Below, piece by piece: positions 1 to 8,988 of a stretch of 64,000 nt of DNA. Source of the DNA: Byssothecium circinans (taxonomy: Eukaryota > Ascomycota > Dothideomycetes > Pleosporales > Massarinaceae); NCBI GenBank assembly GCA_010015675.1, contig ML976983.1:802932-866931 (forward strand), read 5' to 3'. Made by a program: the position numbers and the translations under genes. Under the pieces are notes generated by a model. The model saw only the letters and a list, made by a program, of their open reading frames with translations, ran no database searches and was not told the origin of the DNA. How positions within the stretch are numbered: position 1 is the stretch's first letter; every line of letters begins with the position of its first letter.

Positions 1-70
1 TCGTATATGAAAAATCTTCTCCTGGTTCCAGCAATTCGATTTCTTCAATCGCAGCCTGGATCGGGTCCAT
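1..70 (-). pseudogene. Transposase N-terminus (element 0), partial
   Basis: Twenty-three codons of a pogo/Fot1 transposase are visible, running off the left edge of the window. The sequence is the start of the N-terminal helix-turn-helix region of this family and has no stop in the visible part. Whether the rest is intact cannot be judged from here. Confidence 0.65.
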
Positions 71-141
71 ATTGGTGGAGTTGTCGCGTGTTGAAGTTGG
101 GGTTGATTTCGGTGGGCGGGGCGTTACGCGAATCCGGGCGT
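1..141 (-). mobile_element. Pogo/Fot1-type transposon, right end only (element 0)
   Basis: This is the right-hand end of a third element whose body lies before the window. The transposase start codon (minus strand, ATG at 70-68) begins MDPIQAAIEEIELLEPGEDF, which matches the start of the element B transposase (MDPIQAAIDEIESLNPGEPF). The terminus 111-141, read on the minus strand, begins ACGCCCGGATTCGCGTAACG and resembles the element B terminus. The element abuts a TA at 142-143, the dinucleotide target used by pogo/Fot1 elements. Confidence 0.75.
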
Positions 142-160
142 TACGCGCACGGACACGTTA
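141..160 (+). repeat. 20-bp inter-element direct repeat, copy 1
   Basis: TTACGCGCACGGACACGTTA. An identical copy lies at 2299-2318 and a copy with one mismatch at 4385-4404. The copies fill the spaces between the three transposons in direct orientation, each bounded by TA dinucleotides that serve as the element insertion sites. Confidence 0.85.
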
Positions 161-205
161 ACGTGTTGGTTCAGCACTTGGCGGGGTTTAGTAAATAGCG
201 CACCC
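161..205 (+). repeat. Left terminal inverted repeat, element A
   Basis: Begins ACGTGTTGGTTCAGCACTTG directly after the TA at 159-160. The reverse complement of 2255-2299 begins ACGTGTTAGTTCAGCACTTA; all four differences over 45 bp are transitions. Confidence 0.85.
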
Positions 206-316
206 TAACTAAATCACGCAGTTTACAACACCTCGTTACTGAGCTATCTATAATAGCTAGAATATTCTAATAATCCATTCAATTACTATACAAATTGCTG
301 CGAAAAAGATGCGCTA

Positions 317-2209
317 TTAGAATTTCGCTGGAAGTTTGATGTTGCGGCCACGGCGCGTTATGGTTGTGGGTGCTAGATCGCGCGCCATTTCACTACCCCT
401 ATCCCCCCTATCCTTAGTAACCACCACACGTTGTTTTTTCTTCTGTTTTGGCGCTGCGGTAGGCTTTGAGGCCTTCCTCTTTCCCTTTTAGGAAGTTTGT
501 GTAGCCTTTTTAGAGTTTTCTTTCTCCTGAATCTTGCGTTGTTTCTTAGCCTCCTTCCCCACCGCGATCCTCTCCTTTTCCTCCTTCTTCTTAGCCCTCA
601 ACCTTTCTCTTTCTTCCTTCTCTTGTAGCTTACGTAGCTTAGCTGAGGCCTGTTCTGCTTTCTTACGAGCCTTCTCAAGTTATTGCTCCTCTTTTTCTTA
701 ATCCTTAATAGCTGAACGTACTCTAGCCTCCCTTAGCTTCCTTAGGGACCAGAAAACTGCTCCACCATAGTACTCCTTGCGTTGCTGCAGGTCTAGAGGC
801 TTGCTCTTCTTCTAATGCTTCTTCTTAACTTATAGGGCCTTTGTTAGGCCTTGTACCTTAGCGTGGAGTATGTCATTTTAAATAGAGATATGGTGGAGAG
901 AACGCTTTAGCTTCTATACCTCCTTACTGCCCTCATCCCTCACAGCCTTACGCACAAGGGTCTTAATTTTAAGCTAATCCTTGCTGCTAAGTACTAAGGT
1001 AGAGCTCTCTCTCAAATCCTATAGCTCTAGCGTTGATTTAATAAACCTTTAGAGGATTACACTAGGGTTATAGGGCCATATACTAGTAGCCTCAAAGGAC
1101 TTCAGAATTATTTCCTTTTTAAAGGAGGTAGTCTAGGCCTCCTAGAAGAGAGGGAAGAAGTCTCCTTTCTTTACTAAGAGTAGTCCCTGGGCCTCGTGGA
1201 GGTAGGTAGTAAGAGCTTTTAAGTAGGCTAATAAGAGAGGCTTAAAGAGTACTACATTAAGGGGCTGCAGCGTGTGCGTTGAATGAGGAGGAAAGATTAT
1301 AAGGAGAATTTAATTGCGGTTACAGTAGTTAATAAAGTCCATAGTTACGTAGGACCTATAGCCATCTAGGATAAGTAATTAGTAGGCTTAACAAGCTTTC
1401 GCTTTTATGTACTAATTAAAGATCTGCTTAAGCCACGTAAGGCCTATATCATTGCTAGTCCATCCATTAGGAGAAGTAGTGACGAAAACCTCATGCTTCC
1501 TAGCCTTAATATCCTCTACCCAGGCTAATTGGAGAGCGTTATTAGCAGCTGCAAATAGTAGGCCTAGTGGCAACGCTGTTCCATCAGCATAAACGCAAGC
1601 CAGGATAGTCATCTACTCTCTGTTGCCATCTTAGAGGGCTGATTTCACTTCCCCGTGGTCCTACATGGCTTTGCTAAAGATCCTTTTGCTTCTTCTAATC
1701 ACCCCTGTGAGGAAGCCCTTCTCATCCATATTATACGTGTGACGAGGCTCTATATCATACTCCTCAATTTTCTCTAGCAGAAGTTGAAAGAATTGCTCGT
1801 ATTTGACTCCTGAATTAGCTTGGTGGCGCACTCGATCCATTCCAGTAGCCTAATAGGGGGTAATTTCAACGTTATAACGGTTAATAAATTGGGTAACCCA
1901 GCTTTTTCCTACTAGTTGTTCGCCGTTGGTTTAAGTAATTAATGAAGCAAAATTCTACAGCATCTCCCTTATAGGTGGTAGACGACGGGCTGTAAGCTTT
2001 TCTATATAGCTTATAAGCTCCAGTTCTTGTTAAGGGGTGAGCTTTCGCCGTTAGAGTTATTGCTCTTTCATCAGCAGGTTTTTGCCCTAGTGTATCCTCC
2101 TTAACGTAGTATCTAGTACACTATATTTTTTTACTATTTTTTAATACGAGCATTCTTCTCCTAGTCCACGCGATTCGATTTCTTTAATTGCCTTGTCAAT
2201 TGGATCCAT
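317..2209 (-). pseudogene. Pogo/Fot1 DDE transposase, RIP-like nonsense mutations (element A)
   Basis: From ATG (2209-2207) to TAA (319-317) the span is exactly 631 codons, and sampled segments stay in one frame throughout, so I see no frameshift. Recognisable parts are the N-terminal MDPIDKAIKEIESRG, the first catalytic Asp in TYNMDEKGF, the block ILACVYADGTALPLGLLF to SPNGWTSNDIGLTWL (1612-1412, the longest open stretch), the second Asp in LDGYRSY, the PPHSTHTLQPL block, a lysine-rich tail, and the C-terminal RGRNIKLPAKF. Internal stops interrupt it several times, for example after SKAM, after KQIFN and after FFPLF. The third catalytic Asp (normally QPLDV) is Asn here (AAT at 1258-1256). 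This is the DDE_1 family; it would be non-functional as read. Confidence 0.85.
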
Positions 2210-2254
2210 ATTAGCTGAGTTGTGGGTAGGTGAAGGATTAGGTGGAAAATGTGG

Positions 2255-2299
2255 GGGTGCGCCATTTACTAAACCCCACTAAGTGCTGAACTAACACGT
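2255..2299 (+). repeat. Right terminal inverted repeat, element A
   Basis: Inverted copy of 161-205; four transitions in 45 bp. It is followed directly by TA (2300-2301). Confidence 0.85.
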
Positions 2300-2318
2300 T
2301 ACGCGCACGGACACGTTA
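2299..2318 (+). repeat. 20-bp inter-element direct repeat, copy 2
   Basis: TTACGCGCACGGACACGTTA, identical to 141-160. It forms the entire space between elements A and B. Confidence 0.85.
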
Positions 2319-2351
2319 ATGATTGGAGTCGCGTAACGATCGCTAAACACC
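2319..2351 (+). repeat. Left terminal inverted repeat, element B
   Basis: Begins ATGATTGGAGTCGCGTAACG. The reverse complement of the right end (4385-4353) begins ACGATCGGAGTCGCGTAACG. Differences are transitions. Confidence 0.8.
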
Positions 2352-2453
2352 ATAACAGCTCTATTAGCAATGAGGTAATAGAGCCACCAATAATAAATTT
2401 TATTACATAATCTTCTAGAGTAGCACTATGTTAATCCTTGCGATTAATTTGCT

Positions 2454-4313
2454 CTATTTATATCTACTAGGAAGCTTAACGTTGCGGCCGCGGCGCGTAG
2501 AGATAGCTAGGGTGCTAGATGCGCCCTCTAAGGCCTCCCTGATATCTAGAGCATCAATACTACGCTTCTAACACTTTCTGTTCTATAGAGATGGCTGTAA
2601 GGCCTTTCTCTTACCCTTTTAGGATAGTTGTAGAGCCTTTTCAGCGTTGCGGATAGACTTCTAGGCAGCGCGCTAAGCTACCTTTTTAGCTCTCTCCTTC
2701 TCCTTTGCCTCCTTAGCTGCCTCTCGCGCTGCATGCTTTTCTTGCTGAATTTTCTCCTTGTAGAGCTTAGCTGCCTTCTTTAGCTCTGCTCTCTCTACTT
2801 TTTAAAGCTGCTACTCCTTCTCCTCTTACTCTCTAACAGATTAACGAACGCGTGCCTCCCTTATCTTCCTTGGTGACTAGAAGACTGCTCTACCATAATA
2901 TTCCTGGCGCTGTTGGAGATCTTGAGCTTTGCCCTTCTTCTTGCGCTTCTTCTTAATAGATAGCGCCTGCTTGATCCCATCTATCTCATGCTTGAGTAGC
3001 TTATTTTGGACAGATAGGTGGTAGAGCGAGTGGCGAAGCTTCTTTGTATCCTAGCTACCCTAATCCTTTACTACTGATTGAACAAGCCTGTCCATCTTTC
3101 TCTAGTCATGATCGCTAAGCCCTGATGAAGAGCTATTGCCTGATTCTTCATTGTAGGTGAACCTATCAAGGATAGGATTAGGATCTGGTGGTGATATGCC
3201 TGTGGCTCTGAAAGAGCTAAGGATAGTTGATTCCTTAAATAAGGCCTCCTATGCTTTCTAGAATAGAGGGAAGAAATCTCCCTTCTTGATAGAAACCAGG
3301 CCTTGGCTTGCATGGAGATATCTTGATAGCTTAGCTAAGTAGGTAGTTGATAGAGGTTTGAACATCCCCACATCAAGTGGCTGAAGCGTATGCGTTAAAT
3401 GAGGAGGGAGGATAACTAGGAGGATCCTATTCTAATTATAGTAGTTGATAAAATCCATAGTAACATAGGATCTATAGCCGTCTAGGACTAGGAGTTGATA
3501 CGCTCGTTAGGTCTTCTCCTTTGTACAGTAATCAAACACCTGTTTAAGCCAGGCAAGCCCGATATCGTTGTTTGTCCAACTAGAGGCTGATGAGGTGATG
3601 AAGACTTAATGATCTCTTACCCTAATTTCCTCTACCTAGCTTAATTGGATGCCCTTGTTCACAGCATCATAAATGAGACTTAGTGGTAGAGCTGATCCAT
3701 CAGCGTAGATACATGCTAGGAGCGTAATCTAGGCGCGGTTGCCATCCTAGAGTAATGCTCTAACCTCCTTCTTCTCCTACATTCGTCTGCTGAATATCCT
3801 CTTTAATCTGCTAGTAATACTAATTAGGAAGCCTTTCTTATCCATATTGTAGGTATAACGAGGATCTATATGATATTGATTGATCTTGCTGTGTAGGAGG
3901 CTGAAATAGAGGCGATATTTATCCTCTAAATCAGCTTTGTGGCGATTGCTGTCCATGCCGGCCGTCCATTGGGAGATGAGCTGAATGCTGTGTCAGTTAA
4001 TAAAGCGGGTAACCTAGCTCTCGCTAACTGGCTCCTTTACTATCGTAGAGGCGAAATTCTGTACCATCTCTCTAGTAGGAGGCATATGTCTTTCTATGAG
4101 TTTTTTAATATATCGTACAAGCTCCTGCTCTTGCTGGGCGTTGAGCTTTTGTTAATTAATTCTCTTAGTTATTCGCGACGATTGGACCTTCCTATGATTC
4201 CGCGAGAGGGTATTGCGATCAACACTATGCCTACGCGCTATTTCAGCGTACGTAAAGGGTTCTCCTGGATTGAGCGATTCGATCTCATCAATCGCAGCCT
4301 GAATTGGGTCCAT
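2454..4313 (-). pseudogene. Pogo/Fot1 DDE transposase, RIP-like nonsense mutations (element B)
   Basis: ATG at 4313-4311 and terminal TAG at 2456-2454 are exactly 620 codons apart. The N-terminus (MDPIQAAIDEIESLNPGEPF, then TYAEIARRHSVDRNTLSR) is the HTH_psq-like DNA-binding part of the family. Further on are HIDPRYTYNMDKKGF (first Asp, with the following Glu changed to Lys), LDGYRSYV (second Asp), THTLQPLDVGMFKPL (third Asp, retained) and the end RGRNVKLPSRYK. Stops interrupt the frame, for example after KRIN near 4160 and after FFPLF near 3255, but I find no frameshift between the segments checked. Length and order match intact Fot1/pogo transposases. Confidence 0.83.
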
Positions 4314-4352
4314 ATTGATAGAATTATGACGTGTAGAAGGTTGAGGTGGTTT

Positions 4353-4385
4353 GGTGTTCGGCGATCGTTACGCGACTCCGATCGT
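4353..4385 (+). repeat. Right terminal inverted repeat, element B
   Basis: Inverted copy of 2319-2351, followed by TA at 4386-4387. Confidence 0.8.
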
Positions 4386-4404
4386 TACGCGCACGGACAC
4401 GGTA
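4385..4404 (+). repeat. 20-bp inter-element direct repeat, copy 3
   Basis: TTACGCGCACGGACACGGTA, one mismatch from copies 1 and 2. It marks the boundary between the transposon array and host sequence. Confidence 0.8.
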
Positions 4405-4650
4405 CACGCTCCCAAGGCGATCCTGCTCCGTAATATTTCGACCGCTGACCTCACATCAACGACATCTTCATCGCGAGCCTTCCTCTTACTGCCAGCAGCG
4501 CGTCCTCAACCCACGCACCCTTCTGCTGCTGAGCTTTCGAATTGTCAAAGTACACAGAACTTCTCACGCCGCCATTGATCCCTCACGCGCCCGACGCGCA
4601 TCACCATCACAGCGCAATCGACCAGCGCAAAAGATATCCACGGGTCCGCC

Positions 4651-5039
4651 ATGGGTTTCACCACAGGCTTCGTACGTTCCCTAGTACCATATGTCTACCT
4701 TGAAATCGTCTCACACACCTGTAGCTCGGAGGTTTCACCCTCACATCTGCTGTCCTCTACCTAACCATCTCACTGCACACGCAAAACCGCGTCACACAAG
4801 CCGCGCTGCTCCGCCAACAACGAGCCCTCCTCACCAATGTCGTCGAGCCGCAGCCTCCACAACCGGAACCAGTAGCGAGGGAAGTGCCTGTGGGTTTAGT
4901 GGAGATGGCAAAGGACAGGTGGAACCGGGAGCTTGAGGGTGCCGTGAGGAGGGTGTATGAGACGGATTGGAGAAGAGTGAGGGAGAGGGCTGAGGATAGG
5001 GTGGGTGCAGTTTTTGAGAAGCCGAAGGAGCAGAAGTAG
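4651..5039 (+). CDS. MIC12: MICOS complex subunit Mic12
   Basis: Two exons, 4651-4671 and 4725-5039, with a 53-bp GT-AG intron (gtacgt to ctgtag), give 111 residues. The protein begins MGFTTGFLGGFTLTSAVLYL, a short N-terminal transmembrane segment, and ends in a charged helical region (AKDRWNRELEGAVRRVYETD). This start and the WNRELE block are characteristic of fungal Mic12 (Aim5/Fmp51 in yeast), a small inner-membrane subunit of the MICOS complex at mitochondrial crista junctions. The first exon holds only seven codons, so simple ORF calling misses it. The gene sits about 250 bp from the transposon array. Confidence 0.85.
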
Positions 5040-5460
5040 ATGTGAGAGACGGTGGGTGACCGTATATCAAGACATAGCCATATGGGTGATGAGGCGTGGC
5101 TATGGGATGCGGTTGACTACATAAAACGTACGATAGTGAGAGAGAGAGAGAGAAGCCCGTGCAAGCATATACCAAAGGGAGGCTGCAGTTCAGGGTGAGG
5201 GTCTGTCAATTCTTATACGTTTTCTTTTTGTCCAAATTCCGTCCGTTCCTACACCGTCTTCTTAGCTCTTCCCCCACCTTACCAACGCTCCCGTTTGCGC
5301 TCTAGGCTGCAGCGCAACGAGGACAATAGCTGGTTGCCGCCCTCACCTGCTAGCGCACGGGCTTGTTGTCTTCACATGCCCCACCTCTGCTTCGCGACGC
5401 TGCTCACATCACACTCCACCTCACTCAGCTCGTCCAACAACTCTACGCTCGCGCGCTGTC
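5040..5460. other. Intergenic, promoter side of the 1175-aa gene
   Basis: This stretch has no coding signal that I can support. It contains a GA microsatellite around 5135-5153 and pyrimidine-rich sequence upstream of the next start codon. Confidence 0.5.
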
Positions 5461-8400
5461 ATGTCTTCGTTTGGCAAGGTCTTAGACCTGCTCGACGAGC
5501 GCTATCTCAATCTCCAGGATGTCAACATTGGCCCCGTCGAGCCGTTTCCTGAGCTTGTACCATACGAGCAGTACGTGCACACGCCTATCGTCTACCAAAT
5601 GGACACCATACACGAGATCTTCCTCGGCCTACTCCAAGAGTTCACCGACCGAGCTTCGAGGCGCTCGGGAAAAGAGTTATGGACATGGCTTGTGCAATGG
5701 GAGGTGGAAGAACCCACAGTTGATCTGGGTACACCAGCCGCGAAAAAGCCCCGCCTGAGTGAAGGATCCGGGCCATCCACTGGACCTAAAGAGCACTATC
5801 GCAAGCCGGCTTACACCAGAGTCGAGCGTCGCTGTCTCCGTCCAGAGATCTTTCACGACGAGGATATGCTTCGGATTCTCATCGACATTGTTCAGGTCGA
5901 TAGCAGGCTGTTGCCCAATTTCATCGAGTTCCTGTATCAGTGGATCGACTATTACGAAGGCGACGGGAAAGCGTTGCATGCTGCTGTGCGACATGAAATC
6001 CCGAGTCTGTGGCTGTTCGCAGAGCATCCGCGTCCGCTCACCCTCAAGGCACCTTGGTTATCGGAGACAGTAGAAAAGAAGGAACAGGGCGAAAAGAAAG
6101 AAAGCACAGGCATGGCAGAGGGCAAAACGGGCTTAGCGGGAGCTGCAGATCAGATTGGAGAAAAGGTGACCCGCAAGAAGCCAGACATTGCGGCCCTAGA
6201 GGCCATGACGGAAGAGAGCGAGCGACTGCAATACCGTGAAGTCAAGTTCGGTATTCAGCGGCCCATCCCGCTCACTGACGAGCCTCTGCCTCCACTCATC
6301 AATGTTCCTAGTGAGCATCACGCGCGCAACAAATACTACGCCGCTTGCTTCAAGAACCGCCAGCGTGCTTCATGGCTACTGCAAGAAGCTGGCATCTCAG
6401 CAAAGCAAATCCAGAACTACAAGAGGCTACAACCAATGGGCCCGAAGGATACGCCGGAAGATTTCGAGGGCGAGGGATATGCGCACTACTATAAGGACAT
6501 GCCGTACGCGGTCGAGCAATTCAGGGTCGACGAAAGTTTGATGAGACTACGAGAGAAGCAGAAGGAGATCGCGATAAGCAATCGATTGGCCGAGGAAGCA
6601 CATCAAGCTGCACGAAACGCTGCTTCGCCGTCTCGTAAAGGATCATTCAGCCTCTATGATCCCCCGCCTCTTATACCGCCTACCCCGTCTTATGGTGGCT
6701 TCACAGTCGGTACTGCTACGAGCCTGGATGAACAAGAGGCTATCGAGCGGAGACGTCAATTGTTCGTGCGCAACGTTGTTCCTTCAGTGCATGGGAAGAT
6801 GAAGTCAAAGCGCTTCGCCTTCGCCACACCGTTCCAGCCAGAGCGTCTGCAGAAGAAACCTCAGGTCTTCAGAACCCACGAAGATGATTCGGACTCGGAG
6901 TCAGACTCTGGCTCAGAGTCGGATGATGACGATGTTATTTCCAGTGATAGTGATGGAGGCCCCAGTGACGACGAGGAAGGCGAAGGCGAAGACGGAGACG
7001 AAGACGATAATGATGATGGCGATCCGATGGACATTACTGCGACGGCGCATCCTACTCTAGGAGCCCTGTCCCGTCCTCTACTTGCGTCGACCAATACTCC
7101 GGCGGCGCCAACATTATCTAGCCAGGGAGTGGTGAATCCAATGCAGAACTCCAGTGCCAGCATCCCTATACCGAACGCTCCAAATCTGATATCCGCTCTA
7201 ACTAGCACTCTCATTAATTCATCGACAGGGGCAAACCCAGTAGCTTCGGTCGCCGCAGCTATTCCTGCTCATACGCAGCACTTCAACAATACTCCTCAAC
7301 AGCAAATGGGAATGTCGTACCTTTCATATCAACAGCCTGCGGCTCCGACGGCCTCTACAACTCAACCTGCACCAAACATTGGGGCCTATATGCAGAATAT
7401 CGATTCCAATCAGCTTGGGCGGCTTTTGCCAATATTGAACCCAGCTTCGCGACAAGCCCTCCAAAGTCATCCAGCAATTACGACTGCTCAACCTATGCTA
7501 GGTAATACCAATCCCGGTCTCCATCAGATGATGACATATCCGCCCGCTGCAATCATGCAGGGAAATACCGTTCAGCATACCCCAGGATATGGTACAGTCC
7601 CCGCAAGGAACAACCCGATAGCGACCCAAACGGCTCTTCGGCCTGCCGTACCCTCCATCACAGTCACTCCATCGATCTCGCATGCAGCTACTCAAGGCCA
7701 GGCTTCCCAAAATTTGGGTCAAATGCACAATGCTAGCATTAGCATGCATTCGGGTCATTCGAATACCGCTGCTCCTTTATCAGTGTTCCAAGCGGCAGCC
7801 CAAGCGCAGGCTTTGCGAACTGGAAATACAGCAGGTCTGGCACAAAATCAAGGCTTCGTATGGACTCAAGGGATGCTTCCTCAGCAACAGGCACCATTAC
7901 CTATGTTGCGGGCTGTTCAAAGCAATCCATCCCTTGCCCCTGGAGCCTTTCAAATCCCTAATCAACCCAACCTCCATCATCCTAACCTTGCGCCTCAGCC
8001 TCATTCCGCAACGTTTCCTCAAAGGCCGCCCCAACAACATCCTCCTCACAATCCTGGACAAACTCCGATGCAGGCTCAAGCCATTCGAGATGGGGCTGGT
8101 GCACCTCCCGGCACGGTTCCATTCGCATCCAGCCCAGCGCCAGGACTATTTCCAACTGCAATGCGCGCCCCACCACCACCGTCTCTGAATCTCCACCCCA
8201 ACACGATGGCTTCACCTAATCATTCTGGCACCCATCGCGCTCCCTCTACACCCGGCCTCATGACTCCTCTCGCTGGTCTCACAAACAACCTCTCTCTCAA
8301 TTCTCCTCAAGCTGCCTCACCCCACGGCATTCCGATCCAAATCTACATCCCGCACATCGTCCTGCCACCCAATTCGCAAAACCCCACCCTCGCAACCGAC

Positions 8401-8988
8401 TGTCTCGTCCTCGGCTACACCCGCCCAGGAACTCGCACCCTTACGCTCTCCAAAGCCATCTTCCTCCCCACGGTGGTATGGGAGAATACACTAAACCGTG
8501 TGCGTAAACGCCACCAATCCGTTCTCGAATCTTACCCTCCACCACCAAACCACCCTTCTGCCCCGAAATCATTTCCCGGTATTCCCTTCCCACGACAAGC
8601 CAACATGCCAAGCAACCCCGACGAAGTGCAAGGTCCACATCGCACGCTTTACGAGAAGGTGGTGCAGATGTATAGGTTTATGGTAGGTTGTGAAGATAGG
8701 GAGGAGGAGCTGACGAAGAGGTGGAGGGCCAGCCAGGGGCCAATGACGGAGAGGGATAGAGGTGCTGTTTGGGAGGGTTGGGGCGTGTGGGTTGATAAAT
8801 CGATTGAGATGAGCAGGAAAGAGAGGCAAGGCGCGATTGTTATGAGCAGTGTGGACCCGCTGGAGAAGGAAGAGGAGGAAGCAAAGAGGGAGAGGGAGAG
8901 GCGGAGGAGGGAGGTTGAGGAGTTGATGGAGGAGGATGAGAATGAGGATATGGATACGGAGGATAAGGAAAATGTTATGGTGGCTTAG
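5461..8988 (+). CDS. Large protein of unknown function, Q/P-rich with acidic tract
   Basis: A single uninterrupted frame of 1175 residues. I do not recognise the family. Residues 1-180 look folded (MSSFGKVLDLLDERYLNLQD, then MDTIHEIFLGLLQEF). Residues 280-390 are charged and helical (NKYYAACFKNRQRASWLLQE). About 470-525 is a strongly acidic Ser/Asp/Glu tract. About 530-950 is low-complexity Gln/Pro/Asn/Ala sequence of the kind found in transcription regulators. Residues 955-1010 look ordered again (IQIYIPHIVLPPNSQ), and the C-terminus (1110-1175) is a charged coiled-coil-like segment. A nuclear or chromatin role is a guess from composition only. The acidic tract and absence of introns are real features of the sequence. 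Confidence 0.8.
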   Translation: MSSFGKVLDLLDERYLNLQDVNIGPVEPFPELVPYEQYVHTPIVYQMDTIHEIFLGLLQEFTDRASRRSGKELWTWLVQWEVEEPTVDLGTPAAKKPRLSEGSGPSTGPKEHYRKPAYTRVERRCLRPEIFHDEDMLRILIDIVQVDSRLLPNFIEFLYQWIDYYEGDGKALHAAVRHEIPSLWLFAEHPRPLTLKAPWLSETVEKKEQGEKKESTGMAEGKTGLAGAADQIGEKVTRKKPDIAALEAMTEESERLQYREVKFGIQRPIPLTDEPLPPLINVPSEHHARNKYYAACFKNRQRASWLLQEAGISAKQIQNYKRLQPMGPKDTPEDFEGEGYAHYYKDMPYAVEQFRVDESLMRLREKQKEIAISNRLAEEAHQAARNAASPSRKGSFSLYDPPPLIPPTPSYGGFTVGTATSLDEQEAIERRRQLFVRNVVPSVHGKMKSKRFAFATPFQPERLQKKPQVFRTHEDDSDSESDSGSESDDDDVISSDSDGGPSDDEEGEGEDGDEDDNDDGDPMDITATAHPTLGALSRPLLASTNTPAAPTLSSQGVVNPMQNSSASIPIPNAPNLISALTSTLINSSTGANPVASVAAAIPAHTQHFNNTPQQQMGMSYLSYQQPAAPTASTTQPAPNIGAYMQNIDSNQLGRLLPILNPASRQALQSHPAITTAQPMLGNTNPGLHQMMTYPPAAIMQGNTVQHTPGYGTVPARNNPIATQTALRPAVPSITVTPSISHAATQGQASQNLGQMHNASISMHSGHSNTAAPLSVFQAAAQAQALRTGNTAGLAQNQGFVWTQGMLPQQQAPLPMLRAVQSNPSLAPGAFQIPNQPNLHHPNLAPQPHSATFPQRPPQQHPPHNPGQTPMQAQAIRDGAGAPPGTVPFASSPAPGLFPTAMRAPPPPSLNLHPNTMASPNHSGTHRAPSTPGLMTPLAGLTNNLSLNSPQAASPHGIPIQIYIPHIVLPPNSQNPTLATDCLVLGYTRPGTRTLTLSKAIFLPTVVWENTLNRVRKRHQSVLESYPPPPNHPSAPKSFPGIPFPRQANMPSNPDEVQGPHRTLYEKVVQMYRFMVGCEDREEELTKRWRASQGPMTERDRGAVWEGWGVWVDKSIEMSRKERQGAIVMSSVDPLEKEEEEAKRERERRRREVEELMEEDENEDMDTEDKENVMVA

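Larger units (their letters stand above)
161..2299 (-). mobile_element. Pogo/Fot1-type DNA transposon (element A), full length
   Basis: A 2.1-kb element flanked by TA on both sides (159-160 and 2300-2301). Its terminal inverted repeats are 45 bp (161-205 and 2255-2299) and differ only by four transitions. The single gene inside is a minus-strand transposase (317-2209). The sequence is rich in TpA, and many codons expected to be CAG or CAA are TAG or TAA, as expected after RIP. Both ends and the reading frame survive, so it appears inactivated by point mutation rather than by deletion. Confidence 0.85.
2319..4385 (-). mobile_element. Pogo/Fot1-type DNA transposon (element B), full length
   Basis: A 2.07-kb element flanked by TA (2317-2318 and 4386-4387) with 33-bp terminal inverted repeats (2319-2351 and 4353-4385). 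Each terminus contains an internal direct repeat of ACGATCG. The termini differ from those of element A but resemble the end of element 0, so two related families are interleaved. The transposase gene is on the minus strand. TpA enrichment and nonsense codons again suggest RIP. Confidence 0.85.

Noticed and set aside
3939..4433. 164-codon plus-strand frame
   Set aside because: It is antisense to the N-terminus of the element B transposase.
4831..5175. 114-codon minus-strand frame rich in Ser/Pro
   Set aside because: It is antisense to MIC12 exon 2, which has clear family motifs.
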